Positions 1 to 8,175 of a stretch of 64,000 bases of DNA are shown in pieces; position 1 is the first letter of the stretch, and each line of letters starts with the position of its first letter. The notes beneath the pieces are model-generated. The model saw nothing but the letters and a program-made list of their open reading frames with translations. It searched no databases and was not told where the DNA came from. The position numbers were made by a program, and so were the translations under genes. This DNA is from Xanthomonas cucurbitae (GTDB lineage: Bacteria > Pseudomonadota > Gammaproteobacteria > Xanthomonadales > Xanthomonadaceae), in contig NZ_MDED01000007.1 of NCBI RefSeq assembly GCF_002939885.1, positions 62,001 to 126,000 on the forward strand, given 5' to 3'.

Positions 1-41
1 CCGGCATGCGCGTGCGGCCAATACCGAGGCCGCCGCCGCGT

Positions 42-1043
42 TCACGCAGACGCCTCCAGCAGCAGTTCCTCTTCGCCCTCGTGGCGATCCACCCAGATCG
101 CGCCCTGCTCGGCCATCAGCGCCAGCTGGTGTTCGAGTTCGCGCAGCAGCAGCCGCACGCCGGGTTTGTGGATGGCGCTGCCATCGCGGTAGATCAAGCC
201 ACCCGCGCGCGCCTGCGCCGGCTGCTGCAACTGGAACGCACGCAGCTCGCCGCGTGCGATGTCGCCGGACACCATCATGCTCGGCATCACCGCAATGCTA
301 TCGGTGCCAAGCAGGATCTCGCGGGTGAAACTGGCCGAGCTGGAACGCAGATGGTCGCGCGTGGCCAGCCCGTGTTCGCGCATCACCTGCGCCACGTCGC
401 GTTCCACATGCTGGCTCAAGGTCGGCAATACCTGTCGATAAGCCGCCGCTTCGGCAACCCGCACCGGGCCGTTCACGAATAGCGGGTGGTCGCTGCGCGC
501 TACCAAGGCAATCGGATCCCTGTAGAGCACCTTGCGGATCAGTGCGTCGTAGCGCACCAGGGGATACAGCCTGCCGACCACCAGATCGACCTCGTTACCG
601 GCCAGCTTGGGCAGCAGCTCGTCGGTGCGGCCGTGCAGCAGGCGCACGCGCAGCGTCGGCTCGGTACGGTACAGGGCCGCCAGCACCGCCGGCAGCAGAC
701 CACTGGCCGCCACCGGCAAAGCGCCGACGGTGATGGTCAGCGCGTCGTCCTGCAACAGCCCCTCGAAGGTGTCCTGCGCCCGGCGCAGTTGTCCCAGCAC
801 CACGTGCGCAGTCTGCACCAGCACCTCGCCCATGGCATTGGGACGCACGCCACGCGAGTGGCGCTCGAACAACGGCGCACCGACGATCTCTTCGATTTCC
901 TGCAGCGCACGCGTGAGCGCAGGCTGGGTCACGTTCAACACCCGCGAGGCGCGCAGCAGGCTCTTTTGTCGGTCCAACGCCTCGATGACTCGCAGGTGTC
1001 GCACCTTGATGCGGTGTTCGAAGAACACGGAGGACATGGTCAT
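42..1043 (-). CDS. LysR-family transcriptional regulator
   Basis: Predicted DNA-binding regulator of 333 residues. The N-terminal winged helix-turn-helix covers about residues 12-70 and includes RASRVLNVTQPALTRALQEI, the usual LysR recognition region. An effector-binding domain follows (GALPVAASGLLPAVLAAL, then a second lobe), related to the PcaQ/GbpR branch that senses small aromatic or sugar ligands. The open frame extends upstream to 1379, but that extension is arginine-rich shadow sequence. The ATG at 1043, giving MTMSSVFF just before the helix-turn-helix, fits family length. The next gene upstream on this strand is an SphA-like outer-membrane protein about 700 bp away. The ligand and target are not visible, so no symbol is given. 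Confidence 0.85.
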   Translation of the reverse strand: MTMSSVFFEHRIKVRHLRVIEALDRQKSLLRASRVLNVTQPALTRALQEIEEIVGAPLFERHSRGVRPNAMGEVLVQTAHVVLGQLRRAQDTFEGLLQDDALTITVGALPVAASGLLPAVLAALYRTEPTLRVRLLHGRTDELLPKLAGNEVDLVVGRLYPLVRYDALIRKVLYRDPIALVARSDHPLFVNGPVRVAEAAAYRQVLPTLSQHVERDVAQVMREHGLATRDHLRSSSASFTREILLGTDSIAVMPSMMVSGDIARGELRAFQLQQPAQARAGGLIYRDGSAIHKPGVRLLLRELEHQLALMAEQGAIWVDRHEGEEELLLEASA

Positions 1044-1744
1044 GGGAAGTGGGCCTTGCGTTGGGAAGTCGGGTGAGGCGGTGACTCGGCACGCCGCCGC
1101 AATGCACCGCGCCTGCGTGAAGCCGTCGAAGGACGCGCCACGCATGATCGCGTCGCGTTGCCCGGGGTCGTCCGTACGTGCCGTGCGCATGTGTCGGTGA
1201 CCGCGAAAGTGGCGCCATCTTGCACGAATCCGAGCCCGCCGCGTGCACGAATCGGCGCCGTTGCGATACCGACAATGTGGCTTGCCATGCTGCACTCCCG
1301 CAACGCGGCCCAATGCGATCGGACCAGTTGCACTGATTGTGTCGGGACCGCGCGCATCAGGCCCCAAGGGGACGACCAATCCCTGCGGAGTTCCAAGAAG
1401 GTATCCTTGAGATCCAAAGTGCCATCAAGCGCCCTCATCCGCAAGGTTTTTTATACCAGTCATTGCCAGTTTTGCCGTTCAGGTGAACGTGCGCTGCAGT
1501 ACGGCGCGAGGGAATGGCGCCAGGGACGAACCATTCCTGGTTGCGTGCGGCCCGAGGGCTGGGAGGCAGGCCGCCGTGCTGCACCTGTATCGGCCTGCAT
1601 GGGCCGATTGAGCGGGTCGATTGCCCGGGGATTACCCGCACCCGCTGTGGCGGGCATGCGAGGCGGCCGCAGGCCGCAGGCCGCTTGCCGGCATGGTTGC
1701 CGGGCGGACCCGTGGCAGCACAGGCTGCCACGGGCAGACGCGCA
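1044..1744. other. intergenic region upstream of the LysR gene
   Basis: About 700 bp without a convincing gene. The open frames here are arginine/alanine-rich shadows. A locally AT-rich patch near 1445-1475 may hold the promoter of the LysR gene. The end next to the outer-membrane gene contains the hairpin listed separately. Confidence 0.5.
1709..1734 (-). terminator. hairpin after the SphA-like gene
   Basis: Perfect inverted repeat CCCGTGGCAGC / GCTGCCACGGG around a 4-base loop, starting about 10 bp past the stop codon at 1745. There is no T run on the minus strand, so it may be an mRNA-end stabilising hairpin rather than a complete intrinsic terminator. Confidence 0.5.
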
Positions 1745-2779
1745 CTACAACGAATGCACGAACATCAGGTTGACGTTGTTGCCGGCCACGGAATTTTTCA
1801 CATCGACCGGCAAATACACGTTGAAGTTGAGCAGGTTTTCCTTGTCCAGACGCCAGGACAGCCCCGGGCCCACATAGAACTGCATCCGCTTGCTGTCGGG
1901 CACGCGTTGACCATTGGTACGGTTGTCCTGCAGCTGCTGCAGGTAATACCCGTTGATGCCCAGTCGCAGTTGTTCGCTCACCTTCACCGAGCTGGCGAAG
2001 TTGGCCCAGACCACGTCGCCGGCCTGCCCGTTGCGGAACTGGAAGCCGGGTATCGGCGGAACGCCGCCGGCGCGGCTGGTGCGGAAGTTGTAGAGATAAT
2101 GCAGCCGCATGCTGATTTCCCAATCATCGCTGGGCTGTACGGTGAAAGCCCAGTGCGGTGCCACCGCCCAGTATCCATTGCCCTGGTTGATCGACACATC
2201 GTGGTCGAATTTGCCGACCGGCGCAAAGGCGTCGATCGCAAAGCGCTGGAAGAACAGGACACGCCCGTCGCGCATGACCGGCGGCATCTGCAAGGCCGGG
2301 CCGAAAGAGACATCGGCCACACCGAAGCCGTTGTCGCGCAGCCGCACCGGGCTATCGGCCGCGAACGAGGTGTCGTAGTTCACCAACGGCAGGATGGCAT
2401 TGAACGCCAGCGAGCCGCCCATCCAGGTGTAGGGCGTGACGTAGATCAGCTGCGACAGCAGGACCGAGGCGCCGATGCTGGGATCGCGAAAGGCCGGCGA
2501 GTCGTTGCCGCGCGCATCCTTGATCGCGTTGAAATTGAAATGCCGCGCATAACCGATGAACGTCCAGCCGGGCGTGGTGGAGCCGAACCCGTCGAGGAAG
2601 CTGGTACCGCCCACGTTGATGCCTTGCGGCGGCGAGACCGTTTCCGGCACGGACTGCGCCAGTGCCGCGATCGGCGTCGCTGCAGCGAAAAGGGCAACGG
2701 CGAGCAGGCGCAGACGCCGAGGCGACGACAGACAGGTCGACACGGCGCGACGACGGGAAGGTAGGCGAACGCGTTCCAC
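1745..2779 (-). CDS. SphA-family / MetA-pathway outer-membrane protein
   Basis: Predicted outer-membrane beta-barrel of up to 344 residues, resembling the SphA / phenol meta-pathway family often found beside aromatic-compound catabolic genes. A signal peptide ends near ATPIAALAQS. The rest alternates hydrophobic and polar residues with many aromatic-capped strands (GWTFIGYARHFNFN, MRLHYLYNF, MQFYVGPGLSWRLD). The first possible start is GTG at 2779; a second in-frame GTG at 2743 gives a more normal signal peptide length and may be the true start. The LysR gene lies downstream on the same strand and could control it. Transport of aromatic substrates is a family guess only. Confidence 0.75.
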   Translation of the reverse strand: MERVRLPSRRRAVSTCLSSPRRLRLLAVALFAAATPIAALAQSVPETVSPPQGINVGGTSFLDGFGSTTPGWTFIGYARHFNFNAIKDARGNDSPAFRDPSIGASVLLSQLIYVTPYTWMGGSLAFNAILPLVNYDTSFAADSPVRLRDNGFGVADVSFGPALQMPPVMRDGRVLFFQRFAIDAFAPVGKFDHDVSINQGNGYWAVAPHWAFTVQPSDDWEISMRLHYLYNFRTSRAGGVPPIPGFQFRNGQAGDVVWANFASSVKVSEQLRLGINGYYLQQLQDNRTNGQRVPDSKRMQFYVGPGLSWRLDKENLLNFNVYLPVDVKNSVAGNNVNLMFVHSL

Positions 2780-2878
2780 TGGGCGGGTCTCCGATGCGAA
2801 TGAATGGATGAAGGCGACGCGACGGGGGGGAGGAAAAAGTGGAGGGTCTGCAGCGCAACGGCTGCGCCGGCACAGCGA

Positions 2879-3290
2879 TCAAGAGGGTGGCCGTGCGCCG
2901 AGATCGCCCGGCGATTGCCGCTGCTGCGTAACGAGCCGTTGCCTGTACAGCCAGCGCTGTTCGCGCAACAGGCCGTCATCGACACTGCCGAGCAGTGCCA
3001 GCGTCTGTCTCGGACACGCCGAGCCACGATGCCCGCGCAGGCCCCTGGTGCACATCGTCAGGCGCTACCGGCCTGTCCATCCAATGGCCGGCAACGGCGC
3101 ACTGCGCCAGCGTGCTGGGCGCTACGTGCGCCGCCATGCGCGCACCGTCGTCGAAGCCGGCGAAATCCAGCATCTGCACGCTGGCCAGGCCGCCCGGGGT
3201 GGCGGGTCGCGCTCCCCGGACCACGGCATCGCGGGGCAGGCTGCAGGGCAGCCACAAGAAAGACGCGAAAGACAAGGCGGGTGGACTCAT
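2879..3290 (-). pseudogene. possible frameshifted small gene, function unknown
   Basis: Two minus-strand frames look like pieces of one protein. The first (3290 to about 3000) begins MSPPALSFASFLWLPCSL, like a secretion signal, and its middle part has strong G/C third positions (LASVQMLDFAGFDDGARMAA). The second frame, open from about 3064, ends at a TGA at 2879-2881 and carries LALLGSVDDGLLREQRWLYR, which also reads like real protein. Each frame loses coding character where the other gains it, so a frameshift between about 3067 and 3000 is inferred. I do not recognise the family. Chance open frames in G+C-rich DNA remain possible. Confidence 0.35.
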
Positions 3291-3412
3291 GGCCCGACTG
3301 TAGCCACGCCGCTCACATCCGTCGTATGGAAGATGCGTCGTCCGCTATAAGCAAATAGACATATGCAAAGCCCTCCCGTCCGCCGCATCGCGGCCGGCGG
3401 CCTGCAGGCCCG

Positions 3413-4594
3413 TCAGCCAGCGCCGGAAGCGCGCCTCCACAGCACATCGACCAGCGGCGGCAGGCGGCCGGCCAAGCCGAGTACCGATCCACGCAACAGG
3501 GTCAGGTGCAGGTCGTCGTTGGAGAACACGCGGTTGATCGTGTCGAAGCCGTAGGCAGCCAGCGTGTTCTCGCTGCGCCGGACCCGTGCCCAGCGCTGCA
3601 GGCGATGGGGAGCGGCCCATTCGGCACGTTTGGCCAGCGCCTGTCGCACCGTGTCGCGCAACGCGGCGACATCGCGCAGGCCCAGGTTGACGCCCTGGCC
3701 GGCCAGCGGATGCACCACGTGCGCCGCATCGCCCACTGCCAGCACCCGTCCACTGACATACTGCTGCACCAGCTGCCGCTGCAACGGAAATGCCGCGCGT
3801 GCGGACACCACGCGCATGTGGCCCAGCCGCGCGGCGAACGCCAGGGTCAGCTCGCGCGAGAACGCCGCATCGTCCAATGCCAGCACGCGCTCGGCGTCGG
3901 CGTCGGGCAGGGTCCATACAATCGAACTGCGGCCATCGGCGAACGGCAACAGCGCCAACGGCCCGGTGGTCAGAAAGCGCTGCCAGGCGGTGGCCTGGTG
4001 CGGGTGTTCGGTGTCCACGAAGGCGACCACACCGCGTTGCGCATAGGCATGCCGCGCCACCGGCACGCCGCTCAGCTCGCGCAAGGTGGAGGCTGCACCG
4101 TCGGCGGCGATCGCAATGGCCGCCTCCAGCCGGCTGCCATCGTCCAGGCGCAGGCGCACGCCGGCGGCGTCCTGTTCCAGCTCGACCACGCGGGCCGGGC
4201 AATGCAGGGCGATGCCGGCGGCATGCACGGCCGCCCAGAGGCGATCGACCAGCAGGTCGTGCTCGACAATCCAGCCCAGCTGGTCGCGCCCCAGCGTATC
4301 GGCATCGAAACCCAGTTCGCCGCCACCGCCGGCATCCCACACCCGCATGCGCCGGTACGGCTGCGCGCGCGTAGCCCGCACTGCCGCCCACACCCCCAGG
4401 CCGTCCAGCAACGCGGCGTTGTCGGCAGCGAATGCATACACGCGCAGGTCTGGCCGGTCGGCCTGCCAGCGCGCGGGCTCGCGCCCTTCCACCAGCGCCA
4501 CGTTCAAGCCGGCATCGGCCAGCGCCAGCGCACAGGCCGCGCCCACCACGCCGCCACCGACGATCACCGCATCGCGTGCAGGACGCCGGCTCAT
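3413..4594 (-). CDS. FAD-dependent aromatic hydroxylase of the UbiH/UbiF/UbiI family
   Basis: Probable ubiquinone-biosynthesis ring hydroxylase, 393 residues. It shows the N-terminal FAD fold AVIVGGGVVGAACALALADAG, the DG motif AIAADGAAS, and the C-terminal FAD/ribityl motif GDAAHVVHPLAGQGVNLG, all canonical for this group. The start is the ATG at 4594, whose ATGA overlaps the stop of the upstream ubiH-like gene; the open frame allows five more residues (4609), but the overlap argues for translational coupling at 4594. Family members hydroxylate C-5, C-6 or C-1 of the ring, and sequence alone does not tell which position this one modifies. Confidence 0.85.
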   Translation of the reverse strand: MSRRPARDAVIVGGGVVGAACALALADAGLNVALVEGREPARWQADRPDLRVYAFAADNAALLDGLGVWAAVRATRAQPYRRMRVWDAGGGGELGFDADTLGRDQLGWIVEHDLLVDRLWAAVHAAGIALHCPARVVELEQDAAGVRLRLDDGSRLEAAIAIAADGAASTLRELSGVPVARHAYAQRGVVAFVDTEHPHQATAWQRFLTTGPLALLPFADGRSSIVWTLPDADAERVLALDDAAFSRELTLAFAARLGHMRVVSARAAFPLQRQLVQQYVSGRVLAVGDAAHVVHPLAGQGVNLGLRDVAALRDTVRQALAKRAEWAAPHRLQRWARVRRSENTLAAYGFDTINRVFSNDDLHLTLLRGSVLGLAGRLPPLVDVLWRRASGAG

Positions 4595-5805
4595 GCGATC
4601 CCCCGGCACAGCTGCGGCACCTCGCCACGGAAGCCCATTGCACCGCCGACCAGCATCGATTGCAGCGGCGCGGCCTGCGAGGTCGCCAGCAATCCCAGGC
4701 TGCGCAATGGCCGCAGCAAGGGCGCCGGGTTGCCGGTCAGGCGTGCCAGGCCACTGGAGAATGCGATGGTCTGTTCGCGATCCACGCGACGGCGCGCCAG
4801 ATACGCGGTCAACAAGGCACTGGCGCCGGCATCGCTGCGATCGTGTTCGATCAGTTCGGCCAGCGTCAGCGCATCGCGCAGGCCCAGGTTGAAGCCCTGC
4901 GCGCCGATCGGGTGCAGCGTCTGTGCGGCATTGCCCAGCAGCACCACGCGTTCGGCGATCAGGGCATTCGCCAGCACCTGCACCAAGGGATAGGCGCTGC
5001 GTTGCCCGCTGGCGACGAAACGCCCGGCGCGCCAGCCGGCCGCGCGCTGCAATCGGGCCAGCCAGCCGGCGTCATCCAGGGCGGCCACCGCCTCGGCCTC
5101 GCCACGCGCCACGCAATGGATGGCGCCGTAATGGCGGTCGCCCCGCGGCAACAGCGCGGTTGGCCCGTGGTCGGTGAACCGTTCCCAGGCCGTGCCGTCC
5201 GGCGGCCGGGACGCGCGCACGCGCGCCACGAACAGGGTCTGCAGGAAATCGTGTTGATCCGAGCCCAGATGCAGCAATTCACGCACCGCACTGTGGCTGC
5301 CATCGGCGCCGACGACCAAACGGGCGTGGACGCTCTGTTCCCCCTCATCGTCGGCAAGCCGCAGTCCGCGCAGGCCGTCGCGCACCGGCTCCACGCCGAT
5401 GCAGCGCGCCGGGCGGTAGCGGCGCACACCGGTCGTTTCATCCAGACGTGCCTGCAAGGCGTCGCCGAAATCGCTTGCCACCACCACCTGGCCGAAGCTG
5501 TCGCGCCCGTAGTCGGCCGCTTCCAGCTGCACGCGCCCGAAGTCGCCGGCACGGCTGACGTGGATGCGCCGGATCGGGCCGGGCGGGCGGCGCAGCTTGG
5601 CCATCACCCCGAGCGTGCCAAGCGCATTGACGGTGGCCGCAGCGAAGCTCAGGTTGCGTTGGTCGAACACGGCCGGCGGAGTGCCGGCGGGGGTGAGTTC
5701 CACCAGCCCGACATCCAGGCCGAGGCGGTCCAGGGCGATCGCCAGGCTGGAGCCGACCAGGCCGCCACCAACGATCAGAACGTCATGTGCATGTGTCATC
5801 GCCAT
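4591..5805 (-). CDS. ubiH: ubiquinone biosynthesis hydroxylase UbiH
   Basis: Flavin monooxygenase of 404 residues expected to hydroxylate the ubiquinone ring (C-6 position in E. coli UbiH). The FAD motif VLIVGGGLVGSSLAIALDRL starts near residue 8, the middle motif is VVGADGSHSAVRE, and the C-terminal motif is LLGNAAQTLHPIGAQGFN, where the GNAAQTLHP wording is typical of UbiH rather than UbiI or UbiF. Start ATG 5805 (MAMTHAHD), with a second in-frame ATG at 5799. The longer open frame to 6033 runs into low-quality arginine-rich sequence. The TGA overlaps the ATG of the second hydroxylase, so the two genes form a two-gene operon. Confidence 0.88.
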   Translation of the reverse strand: MAMTHAHDVLIVGGGLVGSSLAIALDRLGLDVGLVELTPAGTPPAVFDQRNLSFAAATVNALGTLGVMAKLRRPPGPIRRIHVSRAGDFGRVQLEAADYGRDSFGQVVVASDFGDALQARLDETTGVRRYRPARCIGVEPVRDGLRGLRLADDEGEQSVHARLVVGADGSHSAVRELLHLGSDQHDFLQTLFVARVRASRPPDGTAWERFTDHGPTALLPRGDRHYGAIHCVARGEAEAVAALDDAGWLARLQRAAGWRAGRFVASGQRSAYPLVQVLANALIAERVVLLGNAAQTLHPIGAQGFNLGLRDALTLAELIEHDRSDAGASALLTAYLARRRVDREQTIAFSSGLARLTGNPAPLLRPLRSLGLLATSQAAPLQSMLVGGAMGFRGEVPQLCRGIA

Positions 5806-5962
5806 ATGATAAGCCCTCGCTCCGGGCGCGTTGCCGCGGCGGCCTGCGGCAGGTCGCCGCGTCCATGGACCGCCCCCGGGCCCGTGCCGGCCGCACCGCG
5901 ATGGCGCGGGTGCGCCGGGTTCCACGCTACACTCCACGGCCTGTGAACCGGCCCCCTCGCGC

Positions 5963-6542
5963 ATGACCTCTCGCTCGCACGACACCCTGATCCTGAGCCT
6001 GCTGGCGGTGCTGATGGCCGGCACCCGGATCAATCACTTCGCGCCGGTGCCGGATGCCTCCTGGGCGGTCTTTTTCATCGGCGGCTTCCATCTGGCCGCG
6101 CGCAGCCGGCTGGCATTCCCGCTCTTGATGGGGCTGGCGGTCGCAGTGGACTGGCTGGTCATCACCGGCCAGGGCATGAGCTTTTGGCAGCATTACTGCG
6201 TGTCGCCGGCGTACTGGTGCCTGATCCCGGCGTATTTTGCGCTGTGGGCCGGCGGCGTCTGGCTGCGTCGGCACTATCGCGGCGCGCGGTGGAGCGCGCT
6301 GGCCACCCTGGTTCCCGCCTTGCTGATCGCGGTGGCGCTATGCCAGCTGATCGCCCAGGGCAGCTTCTACTGGATCAGCGCCAGCGTGAACCAGCCCACC
6401 ATGGCCGGCTGGTTCAAGAACTACACCGACTGGCTGGGGCCTTACCTGCGCAGCGCTGCGCTGTACGTGGCGGCGGCGGCGCTCGTCCAGGTCGTCGCCG
6501 AGCGTCTGGCGCCCCCCCCCGCGCCAGGCCCAGGCCGGCTGA
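5963..6542 (+). CDS. btuM: BtuM-like cobalamin transporter, 3' end frameshifted at a C9 run
   Basis: Small integral membrane protein with about five or six hydrophobic segments (LILSLLAVLMAG, FPLLMGLAVAVDWLVI, LIPAYFALWAGGVWL, LATLVPALLIAVALCQLI). It starts MTSRSHDT and ends directly before the adenosyltransferase gene. Solitary ECF-type S components of the BtuM family import cobalamin in Gram-negative bacteria and use a conserved cysteine near residue 80; here Cys79 sits in WQHYCVSPAYWC. As written, a run of nine C (6512-6520) sends the frame on to 6736, adding about 65 residues that are only the shifted reading of the next gene. With eight C the frame would end RQAQAG-stop at 6540-6542, giving about 192 residues. 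The family call rests on topology, the cysteine and the neighbour. Confidence 0.6.
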
Positions 6543-6546
6543 CGCC

Positions 6547-7104
6547 ATGGGCAACCGTCTTTCCCGCCTCTATACGCGCACCGGCGACGATGGCAGCACC
6601 GGCCTGGGCGATGGCAGCCGTACCGGCAAGGACGCCTTGCGCGTCAACGCCTACGGCACCGTGGACGAAGCCAATTCGGCCCTTGGCGTGCTGCTGGCGG
6701 CCCCCGGTGTGCCGACCCCGATCGCCGCGCTGCTGACCACCGTGCAACATCAATTGTTCGATCTGGGCGGCGAACTGTGCATCCCCGGGCATGCGGCCAT
6801 CACGGCGGCCGACATCCAGGCCCTGGAGCAGCAGCTGGACCATTTCAACGACAGCTTGCCGCCGCTGCAGGAATTCATCCTGCCGGCCGGTGGCGAGGCG
6901 GCCGCGCGCTGCCATCTGGCCCGCACCATCGTGCGCCGAGCCGAGCGCGAAACCGTCGCGCTGTCGCGCCAGGAAGCGGTGCGCAGCGAGGCGATCGGTT
7001 ATCTCAACCGCCTGTCCGACCTGCTGTTCGTGCTGGCACGTGTGCTGGCCCGTGTCGATGGCCAGCAGGAAGTGCTGTGGCGGCACGACCGCCGTCGCGC
7101 GTGA
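6547..7104 (+). CDS. PduO-type ATP:cob(I)alamin adenosyltransferase
   Basis: Cytoplasmic enzyme of 185 residues that transfers the adenosyl group of ATP to cob(I)alamin, making coenzyme B12. The N-terminal ATP loop SRLYTRTGDDGSTGLGDGSR, the VNAYGTVDEANSALG segment and the C-terminal helix YLNRLSDLLFVLARVLAR with RTIVRRAERE are diagnostic of the PduO/MMAB family, and length is normal. The ATG lies only a few bases after the expected stop of the BtuM-like transporter, which suggests one transcript pairing uptake with adenosylation. I see no B12 riboswitch motif upstream of the pair. Confidence 0.93.
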   Translation: MGNRLSRLYTRTGDDGSTGLGDGSRTGKDALRVNAYGTVDEANSALGVLLAAPGVPTPIAALLTTVQHQLFDLGGELCIPGHAAITAADIQALEQQLDHFNDSLPPLQEFILPAGGEAAARCHLARTIVRRAERETVALSRQEAVRSEAIGYLNRLSDLLFVLARVLARVDGQQEVLWRHDRRRA

Positions 7105-7142
7105 GCATGTGCCCGGCGCCACGGAGAGGCTAGAGTTGCCCC

Positions 7143-8051
7143 ATGCTGGTCTTTACCCACCCCGCCTGCCTCGGCCACGACGCCGGCCCTGAGCACCCCG
7201 AGAGTCCCGCCCGCCTGGAAGCGGTGGTCGAGGCCTTGCGCGCCGCCTTTCCCGACCTGGCCTGGCGCGAGGCGCCGCTGGCCAAGCTGGGCGACCTGTG
7301 CCGCGTGCACGAGCGCGAACAGGTCGATGCGGTGCTGGAAACCCCTTTCACCGGCTACCGCCAGCTGGACGTGGACACCCGCATGGTGCCGGCCTCGCGC
7401 GCGGCCGCCCTGCGCGCGGCCGGTGCCGGCATCGCGGCGGTGGACGCGGTGATGCAGGACCTCACCCGCACCGCCTTCTGCGCGGTGCGCCCGCCGGGCC
7501 ACCACGCCACCGCGCAGGTGTCGATGGGCTTTTGCCTGTTCAACAACATCGCCGTGGCCGCCGCCCACGCCCGCGACCGGCATGGGCTGGAGCGCATCAC
7601 CATCGTCGATTTCGACGTGCACCACGGCAACGGCACCCAGGCCATCTTCGAACGCGACCCGGCCGTGCAATACCTCAGCACCCACCAGTCCGGGCTGTAC
7701 CCGCATTCGGGCAGCGTCCACGAGCGCGGCGTCGGCAATGTCCACAACCTGCTGCTGCCGCCGGGCAGCGACGGCTTGCGCTTCCGCAATGTGTGGGAAG
7801 ACGACATGCTGCCGCTGATCGATGCATTTCGCCCGCAACTGATCCTGATCTCGGCCGGCTTCGACGCCCATCTGCGCGATCCGCTGGCCGACCTGATGCT
7901 GGACGACGACGATTTCGGCTGGCTGACCGCCGCCCTGCGCACCCTGGCCGAGCGGCATGCGCACGGCCGCGTGGTGTCCATGCTGGAAGGCGGCTACGAC
8001 CTGCAGGCCTTGCGTGAGAGCAGCGTCGCCCACGTTGCCGCATTGCGCTGA
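7143..8051 (+). CDS. histone deacetylase-like amidohydrolase
   Basis: Zinc-dependent deacetylase of 302 residues in the class II HDAC / acetylpolyamine amidohydrolase / AcuC superfamily. Visible catalytic elements are the paired histidines in RPPGHHA, the zinc ligands Asp and His in IVDFDVHHGNGTQ, the third ligand Asp in ILISAGFDAH, and the active-site tyrosine in MLEGGYD. The start MLVFTHPACLGHD is the normal family beginning. In bacteria the substrate is often an acetylated polyamine or protein lysine; none can be chosen from sequence. The gene stands between the adenosyltransferase and lptD on the same strand. Confidence 0.88.
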   Translation: MLVFTHPACLGHDAGPEHPESPARLEAVVEALRAAFPDLAWREAPLAKLGDLCRVHEREQVDAVLETPFTGYRQLDVDTRMVPASRAAALRAAGAGIAAVDAVMQDLTRTAFCAVRPPGHHATAQVSMGFCLFNNIAVAAAHARDRHGLERITIVDFDVHHGNGTQAIFERDPAVQYLSTHQSGLYPHSGSVHERGVGNVHNLLLPPGSDGLRFRNVWEDDMLPLIDAFRPQLILISAGFDAHLRDPLADLMLDDDDFGWLTAALRTLAERHAHGRVVSMLEGGYDLQALRESSVAHVAALR

Positions 8052-8175
8052 GCCTTGGCCGCACGTCGGCCGCGCCGGGCCGGCGCTGAACCTGTCCGGG
8101 TTCCAGGCCGGGTTCTTCATTGCCCCTATGCCGGGTATACGTCAAGCTAGCGACCATTTTATTGGTTGAACCCGC

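Noticed and set aside
1040-1444. Minus-strand open frame upstream of the LysR start
   Set aside because: Composition is arginine-rich and irregular, with no family resemblance; it overlaps the likely promoter and shares the frame drift of shadow ORFs.
5806-5962. Cobalamin riboswitch upstream of the BtuM-like gene
   Set aside because: The leader is short and I see no B12-box sequence or paired domains.
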